A DNA stretch of 64,000 nt from Blakeslea trispora. Lineage: Eukaryota; Mucoromycota; Mucoromycetes; Mucorales; Choanephoraceae. Position numbers and translations under genes: made by a program. The notes beneath the pieces are model-generated. The model was not told the DNA's origin. It saw nothing but the letters and a program-made list of their open reading frames with translations, and ran no database searches. The stretch is from contig JAIWNE010000082.1 of assembly GCA_025331445.1 (NCBI GenBank), positions 1 to 64,000 on the forward strand. The letters are read 5' to 3'. Shown here piece by piece: positions 47,054 through 58,365 of this stretch; position 1 is the stretch's first letter; every line of letters starts with the position of its first letter.

Positions 47054-48238
47054 ATGGAAATCACTGTTTTCTTTCCCTTTATCATGACTTGGAAAACTCG
47101 CCTGGCCTTTTTGAAAAATCGAGAATTCTATAAAGTACTTGCATTAGGCCAATGTAGGTTAACAAAATCAAACATGTTAAGCAAACCAAAATCCAAATCT
47201 CTCTAGTACTTTCACTCTGTATCACTGGCACAAACGTCACAACCACCCAAATCAACCAACAATACCAATTCTCTGCCCCTACCACACAAACCTTTCTGGT
47301 CTAGTAAGTCCAATGAGATATCATCCAACATGATCTAAGTAAACAACAGTGCTGTTCTAGCTACTGTCTACAATAGTTATGCTCTCTATAAACGAGGCCT
47401 GCGTGGCTGGCTCATGCAGTTTCGACAGAGAGGCATTCATTATTTCATCCTAGGCCTTATCGATGTCGAAGGCAACTATTTTGTAGTAAAGGCCTATCAA
47501 TATACCTCACTCTTATCTGCCATGTTACTCAACTGCTGGAGTACACCCGTCTGTATGATCCTCTCTTATTTCGTCTTAAAATCACGCTTTCGTTGGCTTC
47601 AGTGTGCAGGTGTGTTGATTGCCTTGGGTGGTATGGGTATGTTGATTGCAAGTGATGTGATGGAAGGCAAGGATTATGCTGCACTCGATGCAGTCAAAGG
47701 TGATCTCTTTTGTCTCTTGGGTGCCACTCTCTATGGCTTTTCTAATGTGGGTGAGGAATACATGGCTCGTAAACATCCATTGTATGAAGTGATTGGCATG
47801 TTTACTTTCTTTGCTACCTTTATCAATTTTGTTCAGCTCATGATCTTGGAGCGTCATGAGTTTGGTGCTTTCTCGAGCAATCCGGGTGCAGCAGGCATGG
47901 TGGTTGTGTATACCTTTTGTATGTTCATCCTGTATTCTCTGGCTCCTGTCTTGTTCCGGATGGGAAGTGCAGTCCTCTATAATCTGTCTTTACTGACAAG
48001 TAATTTCTATGGTCTTATCTTTGGCATTGGCTTGTTTGGTTATCATATTACTGTGATGTACCCTATTGCTTATGTAATCATTATTGTGGGTATTGCCATC
48101 TATCATCTTTTTCCATATCGTACAGAAGCACCAAAAGAAGAAGAAGGAGTAGATAGCGCTAGTGTTCATAGTGGTGCACCAGAGATCATCATTACCCAGA
48201 GTGATGTCTCTTTTGATCATAAATCTCAGAAAGAATGA
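47054..48238 (+). CDS. SLC35F1/F2-type solute carrier (DMT superfamily)
   Basis: Exons: 47054-47153, 47207-47303, 47350-48238; 1086 nt, 361 residues. The start region KTRLAFLKNREFYKVLALGQ and the spliced LLSLCITGTNVTT are typical of SLC35F N-termini. About ten hydrophobic helices follow with family blocks VEGNYFVVKAYQYTSLLSAM, LLNCWSTPVCMILSYF, RFRWLQCAGVLIALGGMGML, GDLFCLLGATLYGFSNVGEE and LYNLSLLTSNFYGLIFGIGL. The cytosolic tail is acidic. Related proteins lie in secretory-pathway or plasma membranes and are linked to nucleotide-sugar-like or other solutes; the substrate here is unknown. The start is the first ATG in frame; donor choice at 47154 (GTAGGT) is the one that keeps LGQ-LLSL. Confidence 0.9.
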
Positions 48239-51010
48239 GATTATTCATTGACAAGCCATCTCCCTTTCTTTGTAATTCCACTTGAGATGAACCCTATTTA
48301 TTTTAAATGTATCTCTGATATACTTTAGGATACATGCTATATTTAGAGCTTAATTGTATCTGTCTGCTTATGTAATAAATATCGAGATTTTCCTATATTG
48401 TTTGTATTAGTTAATCATAACTTGTTCCCCCTTATCATTTCATTCCATTTACTGCTCCCTTTAGCAACAGCCATTTTTATATATCAACATAACATGCGTT
48501 TTATTATTGCTTAATCAATACAAATCCCTTATTATTTCCGGTTTGTATTGTTTACTAAGCAACATATTATGTCATTGTTCTAAAATTGAGGATTTTTTTG
48601 TTATACCACTCAAACTATCTCTTAGAAAAAAGTATGAGTGTGTACACAAATGACTAATGTAGATCAAATAAGTGCACTAGAAAAGAATATCATCACCTAA
48701 AAAAAAAAAAGGAAAAGAATCAACATGGCAGTCAGAATACAAAAAAAAAGATGCTTTTACACGTCTTGAATCCTATTTGACTAATGATAGCCGAGTTGAA
48801 TATTTAACAAAATATTCGTTGATTTTTTTGTTCATGTTTGATATAGCCTAGGAACGCTTCAGTTGCTTATGTTAAACATGAAAGACAAGATTGAGTCACT
48901 TTACTTCTATGGAGACACAACAGTCATCATTTCAATTTGTTACAAGTATCAGGTTTTCTAGTTGGATAGCTAATCATCTTAAAATACAAGAAGGGAGATG
49001 TTATCAAACTGGGTATAGTACATATAAAATAGGATCAACATTTGATAGTAGTCAGAAAAAAACAGATCTGGCTGTAGCTTACTTTCAATTGGGACTCATC
49101 AGAGCTGTTTACAACAGGCCAAAACTTTTTTTTTTATATGAACACTATGTTTTTTTATCTGTATAGCCATTTGTGTTGTCGCCTTCTCTTTTTATATATA
49201 AAACTCATGTATGTCTTGCTTAAGAATAAAGAGCTTTACAATAGTTTGCCATATTCCTTTGGTGTGTGTGTTTGTCAATAGTCAGGAATTACACAAGTTT
49301 CCTTTCTGCCTCTACGTAAGAATCTTTATTCCCCCTGTGAAAGAATTCATTCTATATTCTACTGTTAATAGACTGGATGCATTTCTTTGAAAGCGCTTTT
49401 TCGATTGTGATTGGCAAGTTTAAAAAAGCAATTGTTCAGGGCAAGAAAGGATGTTTCATTTTAATTTGTGTGGCAGTATGCAGCATTTTAACTCACTAAA
49501 CATAGCGTTCTGAATCACTGGAAAGCACTATACTTGGAGATAGTATTTGATGAAGGGGGGGGAGTAACAAATGTCCTCTTGTCCTAACTGATACGAGATT
49601 GTCATCAGCCTTTTATTCATTGCAGGGCTTGATAAGCACATACATAAGGATAAGCTCATTTTATACAGATATTCCAATTTGAGATGTAGATAATGAATGT
49701 TTTATGTCGCTTAAATAGATGTGCCGTTCATGATGTTTTCTGTTGCAACTTAAATCTTGAACTTGTTATAGCCACAACACACGCACACACACACAAAGAG
49801 GGAGCATTCACTGTATACTTGAATCATCTCGATTTGGCTGCAAAGATAAGTTTCTGATTTATTTTGTTCAAGAGAGAGAGTGTTGTTTATATAGTATATT
49901 TGAGATGTTTAAATGCCTAATTTTCGGTAAGCTTCCTTGAACCCCTAAAATAAAAAGAATTCCATTGCTTCTATTAGATTGCTATTTCATTCTTTGCCAT
50001 TAGGGGTCTTTATTTTTAGCTGTTACGTAATGTCCTACTGAGCAGAGATTGTACAACAATGTGTCTCAGCCCTTTAAACTATAATTATTTTTTATAAGAT
50101 TAACAAACACATTCGTATAAAAAGTCTCAACGTCAACACCTGTAGCGTATCTAAATTTCAAAGAAGAAGAACAGAGGCAACTTTTATTTTGCTATAAACA
50201 ATTGTTGAAGGCCCCCTCTTTTTAATATTTTGTCATTTGCTGTTCTATCTTCATCAAGTTCTGTACACAGTCTGTAAGAAAGGACCGGGCTAACTGCTTT
50301 GCAGAAGAATGGGTAACCGTACTCTAAGGTTAGTGTGATTCATAGATATGTAAACAAAGCATGTATTGTGTTGTCATTTACATGTTCACAATTAAAATCA
50401 TGACGTTTGTTAGCCCTGCACTGATTTTCTGAGCAATAGGATCGAAAGTGCAGCTTATTATTTCTGCACTTTTTTGATGATAGCCCCCTCTCCTCAATCT
50501 AACTTTTTTTCTGTATGACATTCATTCTAATGAGATTTACTGCGACTGTGCTATGACATATTCAGAATTCTACTAAAAAAAAAAAAGATTTACCAAAGAA
50601 ACTTTTTGTGTAAGGTTTCAAGATAAATAAAGCAGTAAATTGAAACTGAGGTAAAAAAAAAAAAAGACAGATGAATGTAATAGACAGTACAATGAACAAA
50701 ATCTGTAGCTGAATTAGCTATTTGAGCCAAGTTGATAGATCAAGGCCTTTAGCTGGTTATATAGTGTGTTGCCCTATTAGAGTGATGAGTCTATTAGAAA
50801 CGCTTATTTGATCACAACATAAATTGACATGGCGTTTTTTTTTTTTTTAATATAGAAACTTGGGCTCTTTCTTGTAATAAATAGAAATCACCGATACACA
50901 AAAATCTTTTTTATCTGAGCCAAAATAGATCGCCCTAGGGCTACACAAACATACGATACATTATCAGATATTTATTAAAGAACCTCCTTATAACAAAAAG
51001 TAAACCATTC
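48239..51010. other. 2.8-kb gene-poor region
   Basis: No gene supported. Holds the 3' end of the SLC35F gene, a purine/ACAC run near 49772-49800, several homopolymers and a short open frame (48891-49166) without recognisable domain. Nothing repeat-like shared with the rest of the window. Confidence 0.45.
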
Positions 51011-51722
51011 TTAATGAACTATGTAATCTACAGAATCTATCAGTGGTTGAGTATGGCTATCTTTGTACTCGACCACTTGGATATCAGAATCTATCTTTTC
51101 AACTGAATTCCGAGGTGAAAGAAAGCAGTTTTCGGTAGGTGTGTTCATTGGGTTCAGGCTTGATTTGAAAAGTGCTTCTTGAATATAGGGATGATCATGC
51201 GTTACTGCCAATGATTCTTCAAAGGTGAACCATCTTCTTTCTCTCTTCTTTTTTTCGGGAAATTTCTTTGCAATCTCTTCAATTTCTATCTCGAAAATCC
51301 AATGATGTGCTTTTAAGCGCCTTTTCTTGTGTGTGCGTTCCTCAAACACACCCAAGTGACGGTGAATGGTTCCTTTGACACCAGCTTCTTCCCATGTCTC
51401 ACGCTGTGCTGCATGCTTTTGAGTTTCGTCTGCTTCCCATCCTCCCTTTGGCTGTTCAAGATTGTAAATGAGTCATTTGAAATGATGTGTGTCTCTCTCT
51501 CTCTTACTTTACCAACACCCAAGCTCCATCTATTTTTCGGCTTGATATCAGTAATACGCGCTTATTTTTGGAATCAATGGGCAAACAACCAGCCACTTGT
51601 CGTACATTGTTTTGATCCATCACATCCTTTCCGTGTCCATGGCGCTTTGACTTTTTACAATAATTTGTAAATTGATCTTTGACAACATCTTCTTCTAGAG
51701 GAGGTGTATATGAACGAGACAT
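51011..51722 (-). CDS. Diphosphoinositol polyphosphate phosphohydrolase (Nudix, DIPP/Aps1-type)
   Basis: Hydrolyses inositol pyrophosphates and/or diadenosine polyphosphates. Exons (minus): 51722-51513 and 51451-51011; 651 nt, 216 residues. After VAGCLPIDSKNKRVLLIS the splice joins GAWVL to PKGGWE. This gives the DIPP hallmark WVLPKGGWE and a perfect Nudix box: Gly73, Glu79, Arg87-Glu88, Glu91-Glu92, Gly94 (GX5EX7REUXEEXGU). Next come VKGTIHRHLGVFEER, HHWIFEIEIEEI and the RRWFTFEESLAV strand. The C-terminal ~60 residues are a family-variable tail. Confidence 0.93.
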
Positions 51723-52918
51723 ATTGCTAAAAAGAAAAAAAAAAAAGAGGTTTGAAAGAGAGAAAAGAAAAGAAAGCAATTTGACAAGATTCAAGTATTT
51801 ATGAGTTTTTTTTTTTTTTTTAATATTTGTTGTCAGCGCCAAGTACATGTGTGCCAAGGAATTATCCTTATTTCACAGCCCACCAGATGCCCAACAATTC
51901 GCATTCAGTTTATGTAACAATAGAAAAAGCAACTATGTGTGCATTGTTCTTGTTATGAACTCAGAAAATGCGTTATACAATGAGTTAACATAACCATCAT
52001 GAAGCAGATGGATATTGATCGTATTCATCGAAAAAAAAAGAAGGGAAATCGATGGTTTTGAGCCAACAACAAAGTATATTGCTTCAGTTTGACTGATGGG
52101 TAATATGCAAATAGGCACAATGCATTGCACACGTCCTATTGTGTTTCATAACAAAAAAAAAACTCTATGCGAGGTGAGCATAGTCGCTGCAAGAGTCATA
52201 TGTATTACATTGCTTGCTTATAAAGAAAGAAAAAAGTAGAAAGACGTAAATCGAAAAGTTTTAAATGAATACAATTTACTTTATAAAAAGTTCTCGGGAA
52301 ATATGCAATATGGATCAGCATGTTGAATATAGAAAGTTTAAGAATTATAAGCTTTAGATAGTGTTTTCGAATTTGAGGAACAGTTTAGAGAAAGTAAGCT
52401 CTATCATTGAGCAAATGAATTACAGGTGCAAGAATACATTTCCCTCACAAAAAAAAATTTGCAGCTTAATAAAGAGAGTGAAACATACGAGCTTTTTTAA
52501 ATCTAGTTTGTTTTTTTTGCATTTTGTTTGTTGCTCAAGTTCAACAAAGAGAGAAACCAGATAATTTTTTGATTTACAAGATTTACATGCAATATCTTTA
52601 GTGCAATACTTTAATTTTAGCAAAATGGCAGTTGAAATGTCAATTGTTCTATATCTTGTTTCGTTTTCATCAAAGTATACAAATAAAGTGTTCTTACAAT
52701 ATCAAGCCCTAGGACTAAATTCCTGCTATATCACAAGTAGCCCCCCCCCTCGAAACAGACCATATGATATGCAGTTATGCATGTATTTGATTCATAAGAG
52801 AAATGTGAGATGTCGAATAGCTCTGATAATACAGGACAAATAAAAAAAAAAACAGAGATGATAGATATAGATGTTAAAAATGACATGTAACTTTTATTTT
52901 AAGTAAAATGAAACAGAG
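51723..52918. other. 1.2-kb intergenic region before tRNA-Leu
   Basis: AT-rich, C8 run near 52741. Short frames lack domains. A TTTT on the minus strand (AAAA at 52905-52908) about ten bases after the tRNA is a plausible Pol III terminator. Confidence 0.45.
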
Positions 52919-53001
52919 TGAAGAGAGTGGGATTTGAACCCACGCCTCCGAAGAGATCACGACCTTAACGTGACGCCTTAGACCAACTCGGCCATCTCTC
53001 C
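52919..53001 (-). tRNA. tRNA-Leu, anticodon AAG
   Basis: An 83-nt class II tRNA without intron. Acceptor stem GGAGAGA pairs with TCTCTTC (one G-U) and discriminator A. The A box TGGCCGAGTTGG is good. The anticodon stem TCACG/CGTGA encloses the loop TTAAGGT, which puts AAG at 34-36. A long variable arm (TCTCTTCGGAGG) is diagnostic for Leu or Ser. The T arm GTGGG-TTCAAAT-CCCAC gives a perfect B box. AAG reads CTT/CTC leucine codons after A34 editing to inosine. Confidence 0.96.
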
Positions 53002-53565
53002 ACATATTTTTGTTGACAATTTGTTACAATGTATTTTATAACATGAATATTACCGGACAGTCACGTGAGTGACGGGGTTCGGCCCGCATTAGGCCGGTAT
53101 AATTTCGGCATGAATAACAGGTTAAGGATAATGTTTATTTATTAGCATGAAATGGTATAAGCTTTTGACCTTGGCTCTTCTTTGCCTCTCCCTTTGTTCT
53201 AGTAAGACCCTAATGATCGATGAGCCAACTGAAGCTATCAAAATAAGGCTACAGAAAGATATTGACAAAAAAAAACAATAATTATGCAGCAATTGCAAAC
53301 TACATTTCATTGAGATGGTTCTATTTAGAGCAAAAGCTACAAACACCCATGAGTGCTATAGGTTAACAAAGCAAGAAGAGAATATGCAAGTATCTTTGCC
53401 TGTATATGTATCAAGCTGAAAAAGAGTTTAGATAAACTGTAATTTGAACAAAAAGTTGCTTTCGTTCACCGCCACTCTTTAGAAAAAAAAAATCAAAGTT
53501 GACGCGCAATCCCTTTATTTTCTCTTTCTCCCTTTTTTTTTTCCTTCAATATAACAACTATACAA
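53002..53565. other. Region upstream of tRNA-Leu and RPN9
   Basis: Between two 5' ends. Contains a compact GC-rich patch at 53051-53099 with inverted ends (TACCGG...CCGGTA) and an inner GTCAC-GTGA-GTGAC hairpin, then AT-rich DNA leading to the RPN9 T tract. Confidence 0.5.
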
Positions 53566-54925
53566 ATGGCACAATCTATGGAAGTCGATTTTGACGTTGT
53601 CAGCTTCCTCTCACAAGAAAAGCAAAAAGTGCCCTCTCAACTTCAACACTATTATTCTAGCTTTGAAGATCTATATGAAAGAAAGTAAGCAACAGACTAA
53701 CGCGTAACCACTCGCTTTCTCGATGTTGCCTTCCAGATGACTCAAGCGTTTGATAGGTTATGGCACCAGTTGACACAATTAATATTGGATTTATTCGAAG
53801 AACCTGAGTCTGCTCCATTCCAAGTACGCTTGTTTCAAAGCTTTGTTGCTGAGTGGGAAGACAAAATCAACAAGCTATCACTTGTTTCTATTGCCCTTCA
53901 AGCAGCCAAGCAGTTTTCTGGTATGTACAATTTTTTTAATATATGACATTGGGGAAAAAAAAGAAAAGTAAAGCATTAATACTAGTTCAAAATAGATGTG
54001 AACGAGTCAGTTAGCTTTTTGAATGAGATTATTGCCAAAGTAGATACACCTGAAACAAAAGATGTTTATGTCCTCGCCTTGATGGAATCAGCACAGTTCA
54101 AGTTGAGACTGAATCAGACCGAACAAGTAAAGAAGGCTATTGACGATTCAGAAAAGATTTTGGATGGATTTGACAGTGTCGACACAATCATCTATGCCAG
54201 CTTTTATCGTGTTAGTGCAGAGTACTATAAGGTGAAGGCTGACTATGCCCAATACTATAAGAGCGCCTTGTTATATTTGGCTTGTATCAATATCTCTGAC
54301 CTGAACGAAGCAGACCGTATTGGAAGAGCTTATGACCTTTCTTTATCTGCTCTCTTGGGTGATATGATCTATAATTTCGGTGAATTGGTAATTGCGTGTT
54401 TAAATTGAGATAGACCAAGAGAAACTGATGGATTTGTTTTAGTTGATGCACCCTATTCTTGACTCTCTTACCGGAACTGAACATGATTGGCTTCGTTCTC
54501 TCCTGTTTGCCTTTAATTCAGGCGATATTGGTAAATTTGAAGCATTGGTTCCACACTTCAACAAGCAACCTTTATTAGAGCAAAATCAAGCCAACCTCAG
54601 AAGAAAGATCTGTTTGATGTCCTTGATTGAAGCTGTCTTTAGACGTTCAACTGATAACCGTTCTATCCCTTTCTCAGAAATTGCTGCTGAAACACGCCTA
54701 TCAGTGGACGAAGTAGAGCATTTGGTCATGAAAGCTCTTTCTCTGAGCCTCATTCGTGGATCAATTGATCAAGTTGATCAAGTCGTGGTTGTTACCTGGG
54801 TTCAGCCCCGTGTACTTGACAGAGATCAAATTGATGGCATGAAGCGTAAGCTTGAGGAATGGGATAACCAAGTAAAGAAGATCAGTGCCTTTGTTGGTGA
54901 GCAAGGTGGTGAAGTCTTTGTTTAG
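53566..54925 (+). CDS. RPN9: 26S proteasome regulatory lid subunit RPN9 (PSMD13)
   Basis: PCI-domain subunit of the proteasome lid. Exons: 53566-53684, 53757-53920, 53996-54387, 54443-54925; 1158 nt, 385 residues, as expected. The N-terminal helical part has SFEDLYERKLWHQLTQLIL rebuilt over the first splice. The TPR-like middle includes YVLALMESAQFKLRLNQTEQ and YYKSALLYLACINISDL. The PCI winged helix is near 270-345: LMSLIEAVFRR, IPFSEIAAETRLSVDEVEHL, VMKALSLSLIRGSIDQVDQ and VTWVQPRVLDRDQI. A short AATAAA follows the stop. Confidence 0.95.
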
Positions 54926-55121
54926 AAAACAAAATAAAGTTCAATATTGCGATAGTCAAGATAACTTTCAAAAAAAAAAGGAAGGGGAAAGTAGTGTCTG
55001 TTCTTTGATATGTTTTTAGAAGCGAGAAAATCTTGTGAGATTCGTGAGTAACCTAATTCTTTTGGTGCCATAGTTTTCATAACAACAAAGAAATGATTAG
55101 CTTGGCCTGAATGAAAGAACA

Positions 55122-55174
55122 AGATTGCACGCTTGAAGAAAAAGACATTGCACATTTCTTCAAAATAGATTGCA
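55122..55174 (+). repeat. Left terminal inverted repeat of element B
   Basis: Fifty-three bases matching 56538-56589 in reverse complement with one 1-base length difference and one substitution. Confidence 0.88.
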
Positions 55175-55203
55175 CATACTCAGAACTACAAGAAACATAT
55201 AAC

Positions 55204-56430
55204 ATGAGCCTCAAATTTTTTCAAGAAGACGGAAAGGGCAGTGTATTTGATGAGTACGACAATGAGCCAGTCGAAATGGAAGTTGATAACGAGCAGTTTC
55301 CGCTTGAGGACGTCACCAACTACATGGACTTGAAGCCTCCTGAAAGATTAGAGAAAATGAAAATTGTCAAAGCCGAGATTGTCGCTGATCAAGGCCATAG
55401 TCAGCGCAAATACATCAGACATAGTGACGAGAAAAAGGAGCGCTTTTTTCCACCTCGTCTACGTTAAAGGCTATACAGTTCCTGAAGCAGCAAAAGAGTT
55501 GGACGTACCTAAGCGTACCGCTCACTATTGGTTCAAGAAAGAGGAAGACGCAGCTCAAAAGAGAATTGAACAACCTGAGCTAGCTCAAGAAGAAGAAGAA
55601 AAAAGAGAAGAAGAAAAGTTGGGCGACCAAAAATTCTCAACGAGGAGCACAAAGGTTTCTTGCTTCAGAAATACAGCAAAGACCCTATAGCCACTGTAAA
55701 TGAAGCAATGGAAAGCCTCGCCAGCCAACTTGAAGGACTCAAGATTGCAAAAAACTGCTGTCCATGATTTTATGGTCAATGATTGTGCTCTTATAATTAA
55801 GAAAGCCCACTTTGAACCTAAAGAAAGAAATTCTCTCCTCGCAGCATTGAAGCACGCTTTCAATGGGCAAACCAATTTGATACAAACAGACATCGACTTC
55901 ATGAGCAACTGTGTTTTCATTAACGAGTCTGCTTTCCATATCAACTTGAGCCGTACTATGGCCTGGCCAACTAAGGGTACTCGAGCTACTGTTATTCAGC
56001 CAAAGACGAGAGCTAGAACAATCACTATTTTGGGGAGCAATATCGTCGCAGGGGGTGTTATTAACATGAAGGTTAGAGTAACCCTATCAAGAAAGCTCAA
56101 AGAAAAGAAAGGTCACAGGTGAGCCAAAGGCAAAAAAAAGAAAGTAGGAACTGTTCTTGATCATTATTTCAATTTCATTTCTGATACATTGGATGTACTT
56201 GATCGACATGAGCAATTCAAAGGGCATTACCTTGTTATGGACAATGCTCCTATCCATATTTCAGATCAAATTGAGAAGCTGATTGTTAGTAGAGGATATG
56301 AATGCGTCTATCTTCCATCTTATTCCCCCCTGAGATTAATCCAATTGAGCAGTTCTGGTCTGTGGTTAAGAGTAAAGTGAAGAGAGAGAAGTTGCTGAAG
56401 GAGGGAGACTTTGACTTCAAGAATAGTTGA
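55204..56430 (+). pseudogene. Transposase of element B, frameshifted and active-site altered
   Basis: An IS630/Tc1-like transposase. A helix-turn-helix (YVKGYTVPEAAKELDVPKRT, then AHYWFKKE) follows a variable N-terminus. The catalytic region contains VFINESAFHINLSRTMAW, where the first DDE Asp is expected in FIDE but Asn is present. The second Asp is intact in YLVMDNAPIH, and the Glu in NPIEQFW lies in another frame. Frame changes near 55430, 55615, 55750 and 56325 (in a C6 run), plus a TGA at 56120-56122, break it. The same frame opens upstream through the left inverted repeat to an ATG at 55111; I place the likely start at 55204. Confidence 0.83.
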
Positions 56431-56537
56431 TGCTTGCAACAATGTATATTTGAAAGATCTTCGTGGCTTCTGTCGATAATCTGACTCTAAATTACAAGTA
56501 TGCTTAAATAAAGAACCTCTTTGAGATTGCACATTTA

Positions 56538-56589
56538 TGCAATCTATTTTGAAGAAATGTGCAATGTCTTTTGTTCAAGCGTGCAATCT
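56538..56589 (-). repeat. Right terminal inverted repeat of element B
   Basis: Fifty-two bases, reverse complement of 55122-55174. Just inside it, 56525-56544 forms a small perfect hairpin (GATTGCA...TGCAATC). Confidence 0.88.
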
Positions 56590-56944
56590 GAATTTAGATT
56601 CATAATTTATTGAGATTTCGGTTACCAAATAAGACAGTAGCCAAATAAACATGCGAAAATTGAAGTTTAAGATATTCTTAAGATTTTATTTGATGTGCAA
56701 GGCGCTTTTCTTTAAACACTATGCCTTTTAAGACATAATATCTAGTTTGGAAATGCTGCAGTCTAGACTCAACACAACAGCCACTCGACAAAAAGATAAT
56801 AAGGACAAACTGAAGCATTGACAATGGTGAGAAGCTATGGCAATAAACAAGAACAATAAAAAAGAACATTTTGTCAAATTGAGACTAACTCGTGCATATA
56901 GTTTTAGCATAAGCATTATTTTGAAACAAATTAAAATTTATTAT

Positions 56945-58289
56945 TTATTCATACAATGTTGTGCAACATTTTCTCTTTCGGCTTTCTCTTCTTGTCACAA
57001 GTTGTTCAACACCATCGTATGGGAATATTTTCAGGCTAGATGGCTGCTCATCTTGGTTAAAGCATAGCTTTTGATATGCTTGAGTAATTCTTTGCATCTT
57101 GATCAAATCTTCCAAATCGAATTTGAACTCACTCAAGCAAAGAGGAATCTTAATTTGCTCAAGATGGAGCAACTCAAAAAAATCCTTCTTGTCAATCATT
57201 AAGTAAAAATTGAAGCAGTTGTGTACTATATGAGCAATCATGACACTCTTGAGCTTATTTTGCTTCATTTCGGTTCTAACAAAGATGGCCAGCTTATACA
57301 AATCTTTGTAGATTTTTTGCTTGCAAGCTTTGATGGATTTCTTTGGCTTGATTTCGCCGTAAAAATTGCTGAACCTTCTTTCGCCATCTTCATAGACTTC
57401 TATCTTGTAATCCGGACGGTAGCTCTCCTTGCAAGCATTGTCTTCTCTTACGTTGGCATTATAAGCCAAGCAGTCATCGTATTCAAATAGGGCAGAAAAG
57501 AAAGTTTCGACAAATGAGGCAGTTAGCTGTGACTCTTTCATTTCTGTCTTCATCGGTTTCTTGACTTGAATGGCTAATGACTTGAGTACCTGAATAGTAT
57601 TCTGCATTGACTTGGAAGCCTTCAGTTGCAATGCAGTTAGTTCAGCGTCAAATTTGATTCTGTTGCCATTGTTACGAAATTCCTGTAAGAAAAAGTTAGC
57701 TTATTTTTGTTGTTTAGGTCCTTCGTTTGCTTTTACCATCAAGTGCTGTGAAATAGGAACTAAAGTTTCCATATCAAAATCATCAAAGTTTTCGTAAGCT
57801 TTGGCCTTGGAAGCATCGTAATACTTCTTTATAGCTTCTTTGCCAATTGCGCTCACCAAGCTTGCTTCGTCGTGATAATTCTTTTTGAAAAGAACGATAC
57901 TCGAAAGAGACAGCAACTTTAGCAAATCTTCTTCAAAATTGCAGTAACCTGCTCTTTGGATGAGCTCTTTGAGAGAATCATCAATATAGCAGCGGACTTT
58001 TTTTGGTGAAAGCGTCATCTGTACAGATGCTGTCTACTTCCCAAGCATTCAAATCAAAGTCATGTCTTGATACTTTTACTCCAAGAGGAGTCTCAGAGGC
58101 AGTGATGGTGGTGGCTAAACTACTGACTTCAATGTTCAAGTCATGGTTTAGAGGTGGGAGAGAAGAGGAGGGAGAAGCACCATCATCATTGTTACTGCTG
58201 CTGGAAAAGTCTTTCTTCACTTGCTCGGCTTCTTTGCTTTTGAACAGTGCAACGACCTTTCGCTGTTCACTTTCAGACATGGCTTCCAT
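56945..58289 (-). pseudogene. Broken gene with PD-(D/E)XK nuclease-like core
   Basis: Not a gene family I can name. Two exons on the minus strand: 58289 (possibly 58350) to 57737, and 57683-56945; the splice joins QHLM to EFRNNGNRIKFDAEL. The C-terminal part shows the order expected of PD-(D/E)XK nucleases: a helix with Glu (SFVETFFSALFEY), RPDYKIEVY (PD), YGEIKPK (E-x-K) and a Gln-bearing helix (CKQKIYKDLYKL). The frame is broken at a run of seven A near 58008; six A would fuse the two halves. Upstream of ATG 58289 the frame continues (LVHFKNLNSQHMEAM) behind a good acceptor at 58351-58352, resembling the end of a BED-type finger. Any first exon there is lost next to Tc1 remnants. Function unknown. 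Confidence 0.6.
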
Positions 58290-58365
58290 GTGCTGACTGT
58301 TTAGATTCTTGAAGTGAACCAGATTAGGATTCTTGGCCTTTGTAAAATACCTGAAATTCGATCAC

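Larger units (their letters stand above)
55122..56589 (+). mobile_element. Tc1/IS630-type DNA transposon B with 53-bp terminal inverted repeats
   Basis: About 1.47 kb bounded by near-perfect inverted repeats (55122-55174 and 56538-56589) that begin AGATTGCACGCTTGAA. One dead transposase lies inside. The flanks do not show an obvious TA duplication next to the outermost matched base, so insertion limits may be a few bases out. The repeats are well preserved compared with the coding region, suggesting the element could still be mobilised in trans. Confidence 0.85.

Noticed and set aside
48891..49166. 91-codon plus-strand frame
   Set aside because: No recognisable domain, homopolymer-rich end, isolated in AT-rich DNA.
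58000..58020. Programmed -1 ribosomal frameshift at the A AAA AAG run
   Set aside because: The downstream frame requires a +1 shift (one A skipped), not -1, so the classical slippery heptamer does not explain it.
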